A stretch of DNA of 64,000 nt from Burkholderia territorii (GTDB lineage Bacteria > Pseudomonadota > Gammaproteobacteria > Burkholderiales > Burkholderiaceae). The stretch is from positions 104,962-168,961 of the forward strand of contig NZ_CADFEJ010000014.1 in the NCBI RefSeq assembly GCF_902833055.1. Reading direction: 5' to 3'. How positions within the stretch are numbered: the stretch's first letter is position 1; every line of letters starts with the position of its first letter. The position numbers and the translations under genes are program-made. A model generated the notes under the pieces. That model had not been told where the DNA came from and searched no databases. It was given only the letters and a program-made list of their open reading frames with translations. Shown in pieces: positions 25,848 through 34,439 of the stretch.

Positions 25848-26828
25848 TCACTTTTTCAGCAAACGTTCGAGCGCGCGGTTAACTTCGTCGGCCGCTTCCG
25901 AACTCCACTCGCGTGCTTTGTCGGCGGCATCCGAACCCCACTCGCGTGCTTTATTGGCTGCGTCCGAGCCCCATTCGCGCGCCTTGTCAACCGCATCCTT
26001 GCTCCATTCGCGTGCTTTCGCCTTCGCGACGGGAATGCCTGCGTCGATTGCCTGTTTGCGCGTGCGCGCGTCGGCCCATTCTTCTATGTTCGGTCGCCTG
26101 CCGATCTTGACGAGATCGGAGACCGGTAGGCCGGCCAGCCCTCCATCCAGATATGCCAATGGGTGAGTGACAAAGGCGAAGGTCTTGAACGTCTCTCCGT
26201 CTTTGTCCAGTTCCAGTTCGTATCGCTTCACCTGCATCGAGAGCTTGCCGTTTCCCGGTTTCGCGCTTTTGAATGCGATCTGGTTTCCCTGCATGTTCTG
26301 ATACAGCCCGATTTCGATGTATTTCTGAAGCCACCATCGCGCGCTATCGAGCCATTGCTTCCCCTTTGCCGTGAGGGTGGGATAGAGATTGGCGCCGTAA
26401 TCCGAGCAATAGTAGTAGCCGTAACTCACATAGTAATCGGGCGGTTTATGCCCGCATCCGATATGGCGCATCATGAAATTGCCGTGGCGCGACCAGTCCG
26501 AATCGGTGCTTTTCGGTTTGATCAGTTCCTCTCGCCGATGCAGCAGTTCATGGACGACTTTCTTGTCTTTCCACGGATCCCATGATGTCGCGAATTTCTT
26601 CACGGTTTCCCATGCGCTCGATACGCTGACCTTCTCGACCGTTGCCCAGTACTCGCCGTGAAGCGGCAGGTAGTAGAACGGGCAAGTACCAATGATGGAA
26701 TCCGCCGCCGGCGTGACATGCTTGTCACAGATCTGGATCGCCACTTTCGGCCGATCCTTGTACCCGGTCGGCGTCAGCATCCCGGCGCCGGTACCCAGCA
26801 CGTTGTCCTTCTGTTGCACGTCAGCCAT
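25848..26828 (-). CDS. Putative T6SS effector of unrecognised family, with HExxH motif and helical repeats
   Basis: I do not recognise this 326-residue protein. It has no signal peptide. Its ATG overlaps the end of vgrG by eight bases with TAGGGAA ahead. Residues 1-85 are rich in Cys and aromatics. HELLH (93-97) fits a zinc-protease HExxH motif, and H115, H122, C125 (in RHIGCGH) and a Tyr-rich segment (132-140) follow. From 271 to 314 it has four 11-residue repeats of the type KAREWGSDAA, predicted as an amphipathic helix. Context says it is VgrG cargo. Enzymatic activity is unproven, and an unrelated role such as chaperone cannot be excluded. Confidence 0.6.
   Translation of the reverse strand: MADVQQKDNVLGTGAGMLTPTGYKDRPKVAIQICDKHVTPAADSIIGTCPFYYLPLHGEYWATVEKVSVSSAWETVKKFATSWDPWKDKKVVHELLHRREELIKPKSTDSDWSRHGNFMMRHIGCGHKPPDYYVSYGYYYCSDYGANLYPTLTAKGKQWLDSARWWLQKYIEIGLYQNMQGNQIAFKSAKPGNGKLSMQVKRYELELDKDGETFKTFAFVTHPLAYLDGGLAGLPVSDLVKIGRRPNIEEWADARTRKQAIDAGIPVAKAKAREWSKDAVDKAREWGSDAANKAREWGSDAADKAREWSSEAADEVNRALERLLKK
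25887..26018 (-). repeat. Four tandem 33-base repeats encoding 11-residue units
   Basis: Imperfect 33-base units inside the putative effector gene encode AREWSKDAVDK, AREWGSDAANK, AREWGSDAADK and AREWSSEAADE. The Lys-Ala-Arg-Glu-Trp core is kept in every unit. Such hendecad repeats favour amphipathic or coiled helices. Unit number could vary between strains through recombination. Confidence 0.8.
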
Positions 26829-29508
26829 TCGATTTCCCTAAAAACTTGACGACGACGTCATGCGGCACGTGGCTCTGCGTGAGCCCCGTCTCGCCTGCCG
26901 CGTTGGTGACGCCTTCCGAGATCAGCGTGCCGTTCGAGAACATCTGGTATCGCGTATTCGCGACCGGAATGTCGGTGCCGGCCCAGTGCGCGATGAACGC
27001 CTGGTCGTAGTTGCCGCTCGAGTTCGGCAGCGTCGGCAGGGTTTGCGACAGGTGCGTGGGGCCGTCGAACACGTGCTGCGCTCCCTTGATGTCGATCTTG
27101 CCGGGCGCGTGCACTTCGATGTTGCCGTCCGCGATGCGGATGTAGGCGCCGCCGGACGTCAGCAGGATCTCCTTCGCTGCCGCGCCTTCGATCGACTGCG
27201 TAGCCGCCAGCAGTTTCAGCGCCTTTTGCGCCGTCAGTTCGATGTTGTCCGCGTGCGCCTGGATTTCCACCTTGCCCTTGCCGGCGAACAGCTTCATGCC
27301 CGCGTTCTGCGCGAACAGGCTGATCCGGTCGAGGACGCTCGCGATGAGCGACTTCCCGGCAGCGACGTGCAGGCTTTGTCCGCTGACGAGGTTGACGTGC
27401 TGGTCCGCGGCGAACTGCACGGATTGTTGCGTCGACAGCGCGATGCCGGCCGGGCTGCCGAACAGCATCACCGGCTCCTTGAATGCATTGGCGCTTCCGG
27501 TTCCGCCGCCACCGGTTCGCCCGCCCGACGCGCTGCCGCTCACGCTGTTCTGCGTCGCGTTGCTGAACTGCTTCAGCGCCGAATGACCGGCGTCGAGCGA
27601 CTCGCCCTGATGCTGCGTGCTGAGTTCCGACATCGCTTCCATCAGGCCTTCCGCCCTGACGAGCTGCTGTTGCGTTTCCTTCACGTCGAGCGGCTGGCTC
27701 GCCGGCTGTTTCGGATGCGTCGTGACGTACAGGCCGCGGTTCGCGCGGACCGCGCCGAATGCATCGGAGCGCAGGTCGAAGCCGCTGCCGAGATAGCCGC
27801 CGCGGTCGTTGCCGGTATGGTCGATCAGGTAGCCGAGGTGCAGGTGCGTGTTGGCCTGACTGCTGTACAGATGCACGCGGTTCTGCGATGTTGCATCGTC
27901 GAGCACCAGCTGGTTGTAGCCCGCGCCCGCATATTCCCTGGATCGGTATCCGGACAGGATCCCGTTACTGTGCCATTGCGGACGCGTCGCGCCGTTGTAC
28001 ACCTTTCCGACGACGATCGGACGATCGCAGTCGCCACCGAGGAAATCGACCAGCACTTCCTCGCCGCTGCGATGCGGATGAACGGCGCCATAGCCATTGC
28101 CCGAATCCGACGCGGCGGCGCGCAGCCAGCACGAAGCCTTCTCGTCGCCGTCATTGAGACGATCCCAGTGGAATCGGACCTTGATGCGGTTGAGTTCGTC
28201 GGTGTGGACTTCCTCGCCCTGCGGCGCGACGACGATCGCCGATTGCAGATGCATCGGCGGCTTCGGATGCTCGAACGGGCTGCGGAAGGGCACGGTCGTG
28301 CGCTGCGCTTCGATGCTGACCTGGAAAATGCCTTCGCTGCCGTCCGGATGCCGGACGTGCGGCAGGTCCGTGCCGCCAGCCCGCACCAGTTCGTCGATTT
28401 CGGCCTCCAGGCTGTGCGGGAACCTGGCCTGGCGATCGGCGACGGGCAGGTTGTTGACAATGCGCCAGACCGTCTCGATCACGGCGAAGCGGCGCTGGCC
28501 GACATCGTCCTTGTCGTGTTCCGGGTGATCGGCGAGTTCGAACGTGCGACCCGCGTCCATGCGCCGGACGCCGCCCACGCCGTGAAAACGCTTCGCAAGC
28601 GACTCTTGCTGCTCCATCCAGATCTTCGACAGATGATCGCCACGAGACTGTTCGGCGTACGTGTAGGCGCCGGTGTATTCGTAGACTTCGAGCTGCTGCG
28701 GCAGGTCGCCCTGGTTCGCGATCGTCGGCGTGTGGGTTGCCTTCGGATTCGACGCAGTGGGCGGCTGCTTGTAGTCGAACGTGCGCGTCGTGCGCTCGAC
28801 ACTGCGCAGCGTGCGCGTGCCGGAGAACTGGACGAGCGTGTCGGCCTCGTCGCGCGCGCCGGCGTGATGAAAGCGCACGGTCTGCGGCGACAGCGCGGGC
28901 AGCGCGTCGATCGTGTCGACGACGACGAGCTTGTGCGACTTGCCGTCTTGCGCCTGCTCCCAGAAGCCGTACAGGCCTTCCGATTCCAGCAGGCGATGCA
29001 CGAAGTTCCAGTCGTCCTCGTATTGCATGCAGAACGATCGGGGCGGCAGCGGCCGGTAGAGCCTGAACTCGAAGCAGCCCCTGGCCTGCGGATGCTGGTT
29101 CAGCACGTCGGCGATGATCTCGTCGGCCGGCTTGTCCTGCCAGATGCGCTGGTCGCGGCGGAACTTCAGGAAATGCAGGAATGACGCGAAGACGATCTGG
29201 TAGTGCGTGAGGCCGCTGTCCGACCCGAGCCGGCGTGCCGCGTGCACGTATCCGTGGTGCGGTGCGTACGACCGGTCGGCCTGCTGGATCCGCAGCGTGA
29301 CGGGTTGGGCGATCAGTTTCTTGAGCGCGATGTCGTCGGATACCGACACGGCATCGACGGTGAACTCGAAATGACGCCCGAGCCGCGATCGTCCCTTGAC
29401 GCGATGGGGCAGCAGGACGTCAGGGCCGAGCGGCGTCTCCAGCTTGACGAGTCGTTCGTCCTGGATTGGCCCTGCGTGCAGTGCGTTTCTCAATGCTTGC
29501 GAATTCAT
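26821..29508 (-). CDS. vgrG: VgrG, type VI secretion spike protein
   Basis: This 895-residue protein forms the trimeric spike of the T6SS needle. The gp27-like region covers about 1-390 (LHYQI-type base, YEDDWNFVHRLLESEGLYGFWE). The gp5-like OB fold has HPHRSGEEVLVDFLGGDCDRPIVVGKVYNG. DUF2345 with its beta-helix follows (about 640-810), then a short C-terminal domain (about 830-895) resembling the transthyretin-like cargo-binding tails of some VgrGs. ATG 29508 follows a GTG at 29511 in frame. It opens a minus-strand operon with the putative effector and immunity genes. No T6SS structural genes are nearby, so it is an auxiliary vgrG island. Confidence 0.93.
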   Translation of the reverse strand: MNSQALRNALHAGPIQDERLVKLETPLGPDVLLPHRVKGRSRLGRHFEFTVDAVSVSDDIALKKLIAQPVTLRIQQADRSYAPHHGYVHAARRLGSDSGLTHYQIVFASFLHFLKFRRDQRIWQDKPADEIIADVLNQHPQARGCFEFRLYRPLPPRSFCMQYEDDWNFVHRLLESEGLYGFWEQAQDGKSHKLVVVDTIDALPALSPQTVRFHHAGARDEADTLVQFSGTRTLRSVERTTRTFDYKQPPTASNPKATHTPTIANQGDLPQQLEVYEYTGAYTYAEQSRGDHLSKIWMEQQESLAKRFHGVGGVRRMDAGRTFELADHPEHDKDDVGQRRFAVIETVWRIVNNLPVADRQARFPHSLEAEIDELVRAGGTDLPHVRHPDGSEGIFQVSIEAQRTTVPFRSPFEHPKPPMHLQSAIVVAPQGEEVHTDELNRIKVRFHWDRLNDGDEKASCWLRAAASDSGNGYGAVHPHRSGEEVLVDFLGGDCDRPIVVGKVYNGATRPQWHSNGILSGYRSREYAGAGYNQLVLDDATSQNRVHLYSSQANTHLHLGYLIDHTGNDRGGYLGSGFDLRSDAFGAVRANRGLYVTTHPKQPASQPLDVKETQQQLVRAEGLMEAMSELSTQHQGESLDAGHSALKQFSNATQNSVSGSASGGRTGGGGTGSANAFKEPVMLFGSPAGIALSTQQSVQFAADQHVNLVSGQSLHVAAGKSLIASVLDRISLFAQNAGMKLFAGKGKVEIQAHADNIELTAQKALKLLAATQSIEGAAAKEILLTSGGAYIRIADGNIEVHAPGKIDIKGAQHVFDGPTHLSQTLPTLPNSSGNYDQAFIAHWAGTDIPVANTRYQMFSNGTLISEGVTNAAGETGLTQSHVPHDVVVKFLGKSNG

Positions 29509-29711
29509 CACCCGTGCTCGATTTTTTTGTGCTGGGTCGCACGCTCTCCCGTGCGGAATCAGGTAATTGTATGAGAAAAACGACAGTTATCTCGAATTTG
29601 CCTTTCAACGATATTTCAAGGACGGTCAGAGCGTCGGCGTGGCGGGGCAGGGCACGCACGCCGACCGGTCGGGCATGGTCGTGCAAGCCGGATCGACCGG
29701 CTCTGCGCCGC

Positions 29712-30200
29712 TCAATCCGCCGCGTCCTCCGCCTTCCAGTCCCCCGACTTCCCGCCGCGCTTCTCCCTGACGCTCACGTCGGTAATCACCATCCCTCGAT
29801 CGACCGCCTTGCACATGTCGTACACGGTCAACAACCCGACCTGCACGGCGGTCAGCGCTTCCATCTCGACGCCGGTACGCCCGAACGTCTCGACCTGCGC
29901 GACGCAGTGCACGCCCGGCAGAGCGTCGTCGAGCTCGAAGTCGACGGCCACGCGCGTCAGCGCGAGCGGGTGACACAGCGGAATGAGCTCGGCCGTGCGC
30001 TTCGCGCCCTGGATCGCCGCGATGCGCGCGACGCCGAGCACGTCGCCTTTCTTCGCCTTGCCGTCGCGGATCAGCGCGAACGTCGCCGGCAGCATCCGGA
30101 TCGTGCCGCGCGCGATCGCGATGCGTTGCGTTTCCTCTTTGCCGCCGACGTCGACCATGTGTGCGTGGCCGGCGGCGTCGAAATGGGTGAGTCCTGACAT
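29712..30200 (-). CDS. moaC: Cyclic pyranopterin monophosphate synthase
   Basis: MoaC acts after MoaA in molybdenum cofactor synthesis, making cyclic pyranopterin monophosphate. The 162-residue protein has [21 protein letters not shown] (catalytic region) and [26 protein letters not shown] with the catalytic Lys. GGAGCAAG precedes the ATG, so upstream in-frame starts are rejected. It stands alone here; the other moa genes are not in the window. It is divergent from the M48 protease gene. Confidence 0.96.
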   Translation of the reverse strand: MSGLTHFDAAGHAHMVDVGGKEETQRIAIARGTIRMLPATFALIRDGKAKKGDVLGVARIAAIQGAKRTAELIPLCHPLALTRVAVDFELDDALPGVHCVAQVETFGRTGVEMEALTAVQVGLLTVYDMCKAVDRGMVITDVSVREKRGGKSGDWKAEDAAD

Positions 30201-30483
30201 GTCTTGCTCCAGTGGAACGGAGTACGCGCGCGAGCGCGCCCCTCGCTCCTGCTTCGCGATCGGCCCGGGGCGCCGAATCCCGTCTTCGCACCCGATCCGA
30301 TCCAACGTTTCAACGGGCGCCTATCATAGCAGTGGCCTTCGCGGCACCGAGCGCGCAGATGGCGCATATGCCGCGCGGGACAGTCGCGCTGTCGCCGGTA
30401 CAATGCCCCGAATATTCAGACCAGACAGACCAAACGCCGCGATGCGCGCCCGGCGCGCGGGACGGCGTCGCTTTCATCCTGCC

Positions 30484-32178
30484 ATGCGTGTCAAACAGTT
30501 GGTTGCCGTGCTGCTGTCGGCGTCGTTCGTGCTGCCGCCGAGCGGGCATGCGCAGCGCGCGTCCGCGCCGCCGCTCGAGCCGGCGGCCGGCGCTTCGCCG
30601 TCGATTTCCACGGTGCCGTCCGGCATCGCAGCCGGCGTATTCGGCACTTACGGCGGCGCGGAGAGCCGGTTTTCCGGCGCCGACGGCGCGTCCGCACCCG
30701 TCGCGAGCCTGCGCGCACCGCTGCGCGCGCTGGAGCTGCCCGACCTCGGCGACGGTTCAGGCGGTTCGCTCACGCCGCAGGCCGAGCGCCGTCTCGGCGA
30801 GCGCGTGATGCGAGAGGTGCGGCGCGACCCGGACTATCTCGACGACTGGCTCGCGCGCGACTACCTGAACGCGATCGCGAAGCGGCTCGCGGCCGCGGCG
30901 GCGGCGCGCTACATCGGCGGCTACATGCCGGACTTCGAACTGTTCCCGGTGCGCGATCCGCAGATCAACGCGTTCTCGATGCCGGGCGGCTTCATCGGCA
31001 TCAACAGCGGGCTGGTCGTCACGACGCAGACGGAATCGGAACTGGCGTCGGTGGTCGGCCATGAAATGGGCCACGTGCTGCAGCGGCACATTGCACGCAT
31101 GATCGGCGCGAACGAGAAGACCGGCTACACGGCGCTCGCGACGATGCTGCTCGGCGTGCTGGCGGGCGTGCTCGCGCGAAGCGGCGATCTCGGCAGCGCG
31201 ATCGCGATGGGCGGGCAGGCGTACGCGGTCGACAACCAGCTGCGCTTCTCGCGCTCGGCGGAGCGGGAGGCCGATCGCGTCGGCTTCCAGCTGCTCGCCG
31301 GCGCCGGCTACGACCCGTACGGCATGCCGGGCTTCTTCGAGCGGCTCGAGCGCGCATCGATGGGCGACGCGGGCGTGCCGGCCTATGCGCGTACGCACCC
31401 GCTGACGGGCGAACGGATCGCCGACATGGAGGATCGCGCACGCCGCGCGCCATATCGGCAGCCGCGCCAGTCGGCGGAATACGGCTTCGTGCGCGCACGG
31501 CTGCGCATTCTGCAGAACCGCGCACCGAACGACATCGCGGCCGAGGCGCGCCGGATGCAGCTCGAGCTCGACGATCGCACCGCGCCGAACGTCGCGGCGA
31601 ACGAGTACGGGATCGCGCTCGCGAACACGCTGCTCGGCCAGTACGACGCGGCCGACAAGGCGCTCGCGTCGGCCCGCGCCGCGTTCGACGCGCGCGAGCG
31701 GCGCGCGGACGATCCGGAGACGAGTTCGCCGAGCCTCGATGTGCTCGCCGCCGACATCGCACGCCGCGCGGGCCGGACCGACGACGCGGTGCGGCTCGCG
31801 GCGCTCGCGCAGCGGCGCTGGCCCGCGTCGCACGCGGCGATCGTCGCGCACCTGCAGGCGCTGATCGCCGCGCGCCGCTTCGCCGAAGCGCAGACGCTCG
31901 CGCGCAAGGAGGCGCAAGCGGATCCCGAGCAGCCGGACTGGTGGGACTATCTCGCGAAGGCGAGCGACGGCCGGGGCGACGTGCTCGCGCGGCGCCGCGC
32001 GCTCGCGGAGAAGCTGGCGCTCGACGGCGCGTGGCCGTCGGCGATACGCCAGCTGAAGGAGGCGCGCGACGCGAAGGACGTGTCGTTCTACGACCAGTCG
32101 ATCATCGGCGCGCGGCTGCTGGAGTTCGAGGCGCGCTACAAGGAAGAGCGCGAGGACGAGAAGAACGGCCGCGGATAA
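30484..32178 (+). CDS. Periplasmic M48 metalloprotease with TPR-like C-terminus (BepA-like)
   Basis: A 564-residue protein with a signal peptide (about 1-24, ending GHAQ). The M48 protease domain has HEMGH (193-197) and the third zinc ligand in SAEREADRVGFQLL. The C-terminal half (about 340-560) is Ala-rich helical repeats resembling TPRs. E. coli BepA, of the same architecture, supervises LptD and outer-membrane protein assembly, so a role in envelope quality control is inferred. A TACAAT -10-like element lies at 30399-30404. Length exceeds BepA by about 75 residues, mostly the low-complexity N-terminal linker. Confidence 0.87.
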   Translation: MRVKQLVAVLLSASFVLPPSGHAQRASAPPLEPAAGASPSISTVPSGIAAGVFGTYGGAESRFSGADGASAPVASLRAPLRALELPDLGDGSGGSLTPQAERRLGERVMREVRRDPDYLDDWLARDYLNAIAKRLAAAAAARYIGGYMPDFELFPVRDPQINAFSMPGGFIGINSGLVVTTQTESELASVVGHEMGHVLQRHIARMIGANEKTGYTALATMLLGVLAGVLARSGDLGSAIAMGGQAYAVDNQLRFSRSAEREADRVGFQLLAGAGYDPYGMPGFFERLERASMGDAGVPAYARTHPLTGERIADMEDRARRAPYRQPRQSAEYGFVRARLRILQNRAPNDIAAEARRMQLELDDRTAPNVAANEYGIALANTLLGQYDAADKALASARAAFDARERRADDPETSSPSLDVLAADIARRAGRTDDAVRLAALAQRRWPASHAAIVAHLQALIAARRFAEAQTLARKEAQADPEQPDWWDYLAKASDGRGDVLARRRALAEKLALDGAWPSAIRQLKEARDAKDVSFYDQSIIGARLLEFEARYKEEREDEKNGRG

Positions 32179-32208
32179 CGACCGTCAGGCGAGCGCGGAG
32201 CGTGCGTG

Positions 32209-32814
32209 TCAGCCTTCGACAGGACCGTTGCGGCCATCCGATGCGTCGCGCTGCGCCCGCTGCGCGGGACTCGCGACGAAGCCGAACGTCGCCGGAACGT
32301 CGGCGCGGGCGAGATTGCCGAGCGACAGCGTATGCCCGTCGCGCCAGCGCAGCACGGGCGGTGTCGCGTCGAAGTCCGCGTGATCGGCGAACAGGCCGAG
32401 GTCGTGGTCGTGCAGCGCCGCGATGCGCGGCGGCGAGCCGGCCGCGCGAAACAGCACGCCGCCCGCATCGTCGAGCCACGCGGCGTCCGGCTCGAACGGC
32501 GCGCCGGTCTGGTCGGTCAGCGCAAGTTGGCCGTCGCGTTCGGCCAGTCGCACGACCCACGGCGTATAGGCGAGCTCGACGTACACGCGCTGCGGCCCGT
32601 TCTGGAAGAACCACTGGCCGTGCGCGTCGCAGTCGTAGTTGCGTCCGATGAACGCGTTCAGTGCCGCATGCCGCACCGGCGAGCCGAGCTCGCCGGCGGC
32701 TTGCGCGGCGTCGTCGCGCAGCCGCCACTGGCCGCGCCGGTCGAGCAGCAGCCAGCCGGTGCAGTGCGGCACGTTCGGCCACTTGGCGAGGGCCTGCCTG
32801 ACGATGTCATCCAT
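32209..32814 (-). CDS. Conserved hypothetical protein downstream of a YheT hydrolase
   Basis: This 201-residue soluble protein has no recognised domain that I can name with confidence. It contains NYDCDAHGQWFFQNGPQRVYVELAYTPWVVRL and a C-terminal RWRDGHTLSLGNLARADVPATFGFV, which give it a conserved, folded look rather than a spurious frame. Its ATG overlaps the stop of the YheT gene by eight bases, so the two are translationally coupled. Function unknown. Confidence 0.75.
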   Translation of the reverse strand: MDDIVRQALAKWPNVPHCTGWLLLDRRGQWRLRDDAAQAAGELGSPVRHAALNAFIGRNYDCDAHGQWFFQNGPQRVYVELAYTPWVVRLAERDGQLALTDQTGAPFEPDAAWLDDAGGVLFRAAGSPPRIAALHDHDLGLFADHADFDATPPVLRWRDGHTLSLGNLARADVPATFGFVASPAQRAQRDASDGRNGPVEG

Positions 32815-33844
32815 GGTCGACGAATTTCGAGCAATAGCCGAACACGCGCGCCGACAGCCAGTCGAGGCGCCCGGGGAACGGCCCGGTCATGAATCCCGCG
32901 TGGCCGCCGTGCGCGGGCTGGTCGAGCTCGATGGCCGGCGACACGTCGGCGGCGCTCGGCAGCGCGGATTCGGGCAGGAACGGATCGTTGCGGGCGTTGA
33001 GAATCAGCGTCGGCACGTCGATCGCGGGCAGCAGCGGGCGCGTCGTGGCCTGGGTCCAGTAGTCGTCGGCGTTTGCGAAACCGTGCAGCGGCGCGGTCAC
33101 GACTTCGTCGAAGTCGCGCATCGTCACGGCCCGCAGCATCGCGTCGCGGTCGAACAGCCCCGGATACTGATCGAGCTTCGCGAGCGCCTTGCGCTTCAGC
33201 GTCTTCAGGAAGCTGCGCGTATAGACCATCGCGAAACCCTGCGACAGCGCGCGGCCGCCCGCGTGCACGTCGATCGGCGTCGAGATCGCGGCGGCCGCGT
33301 GCACGATCGACGTGTCGCTGCGATGCTCGCCGAGCCAGCGCAGCAGCACGTTGCCGCCGAGCGACACGCCGGCCGCGACGATCGGCCCGCGATGCTGCGC
33401 GGCGAGCCGGCGCAGGATCCAGTCGACTTCGGCGCTGTCGGCGAGATGGTAGAAGCGCGGCTGGCGGTTGAGCTCGCCGCTGCAACTGCGAAAGTGCGGG
33501 ACGACCGCGTGCCAGCCCTTCGCGCGCGCGGCGGCCATCATCGCCAGCGCGTAGTGCGAGCCGGAAGAGCCTTCGAGGCCGTGGAACAGCACGAACAGCG
33601 GCGCGTCGGGCGGCGGCGCGGCGCTGTCGAGATGCGCGACCCAGTCGAGATCGATGAAGTCGTGGTCGGGGGTTTCCCATCGCTCTCGTCGGTACGCGAC
33701 CGCCGGACGCCGTGCGAACAGCGCAGGCACGATGGTTTGGGCATGGCTGTTCGGCAGCCAGCGCGGTGCGCGATAGCGCAATGAATCGTCGTCGGGGGCC
33801 GGGGCCCCGGTCAGCGGCGAGGTGGGCGGAGAAGCCGTACTCAT
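32807..33844 (-). CDS. YheT-family alpha/beta hydrolase
   Basis: The 345-residue cytoplasmic hydrolase carries the YheT-family motifs FHGLEGSSGSHYA, HFRSCSGELNR and the nucleophile elbow GVSLGGN. A late Asp lies in LNARNDPFLP and the catalytic His in HGGHAGF. Family members hydrolyse small esters; physiological substrates are unknown. It is the middle gene of a three-gene minus-strand operon, 33 bases after the SnoaL-like gene and overlapping the next. Confidence 0.9.
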   Translation of the reverse strand: MSTASPPTSPLTGAPAPDDDSLRYRAPRWLPNSHAQTIVPALFARRPAVAYRRERWETPDHDFIDLDWVAHLDSAAPPPDAPLFVLFHGLEGSSGSHYALAMMAAARAKGWHAVVPHFRSCSGELNRQPRFYHLADSAEVDWILRRLAAQHRGPIVAAGVSLGGNVLLRWLGEHRSDTSIVHAAAAISTPIDVHAGGRALSQGFAMVYTRSFLKTLKRKALAKLDQYPGLFDRDAMLRAVTMRDFDEVVTAPLHGFANADDYWTQATTRPLLPAIDVPTLILNARNDPFLPESALPSAADVSPAIELDQPAHGGHAGFMTGPFPGRLDWLSARVFGYCSKFVDHG

Positions 33845-33877
33845 GATCGCCCCGCTAATGCGTTGCTTCGTTCTTCG

Positions 33878-34324
33878 TCAGTGCAGCGGACCCTGCCCGT
33901 GACGGATCTTCGCGGCGAATTGTCCGGCCGCTTGTTCGGGAATCGGGCTCGCGTGGATGTGCGCGATGCGCCACTCGCCGCGTTCGTGGATCATCACGTA
34001 CGTGGCGAAAACCATGTCCGGTTCGGCCGTCAGGTCGGCCTGCTGGTGCGCTTCGGCGATCGTGTAGACGACGGTGCCGAGACTGTCGTACACGCGGATG
34101 TCGAGCGGCTCGATCGTCACGGGGCGCGTCGCGAGGCGGTTCGCCAGCCCGCTGCGGATCTGGTCGAGGCCGTGCAGATGCTCGCCGTCGGCCCAGACGC
34201 AGCTGGCGAAGTCCTCGTCGATCCACAACCCCAGCAACGCGTCGAGATTGGCATCGGCGACGGCCTGGTAGTAAGCGTTCAGCGTATCGGCAGCGGCTTC
34301 GAAGAGGCGGGCAAAACGTGGCAT
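33878..34324 (-). CDS. NTF2/SnoaL-like (DUF4440-type) protein
   Basis: A 148-residue protein with the cone-shaped NTF2-like fold pattern: ANLDALLGLWIDEDFASCVWADGEHLHGLDQIRSGL and a final strand set WRIAHIHASPIP. Related proteins are small enzymes or ligand-binding domains; no substrate can be assigned. It is first in the operon with the YheT hydrolase. Confidence 0.82.
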   Translation of the reverse strand: MPRFARLFEAAADTLNAYYQAVADANLDALLGLWIDEDFASCVWADGEHLHGLDQIRSGLANRLATRPVTIEPLDIRVYDSLGTVVYTIAEAHQQADLTAEPDMVFATYVMIHERGEWRIAHIHASPIPEQAAGQFAAKIRHGQGPLH

Positions 34325-34439
34325 CGGGGTTATCTCTCGCGCGCGTCGCGCGCCGTATTCAGCACGGCGGCCCGGGTGGAGCCGCCGTACACCGGTGAAT
34401 CGGATTGCCCGGCGCGTCGTGCGACGCTGCCGGCCAGGG

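Noticed and set aside
25887..26018. CRISPR-like array suggested by regular 33-base repeats
   Set aside because: The units are contiguous, with no spacers, in frame and coding for an 11-residue protein repeat.
29512..29711. Small gene (67 codons, plus) in the AT-richer gap upstream of vgrG
   Set aside because: It needs a TTG start, lacks a ribosome-binding site and becomes Pro/Ser-rich where it runs opposite moaC. The gap more likely holds the vgrG promoter.
30290..30340. Molybdenum cofactor riboswitch before moaC
   Set aside because: The leader is short and lacks the stems expected of this RNA; only ordinary promoter-like bases are visible.
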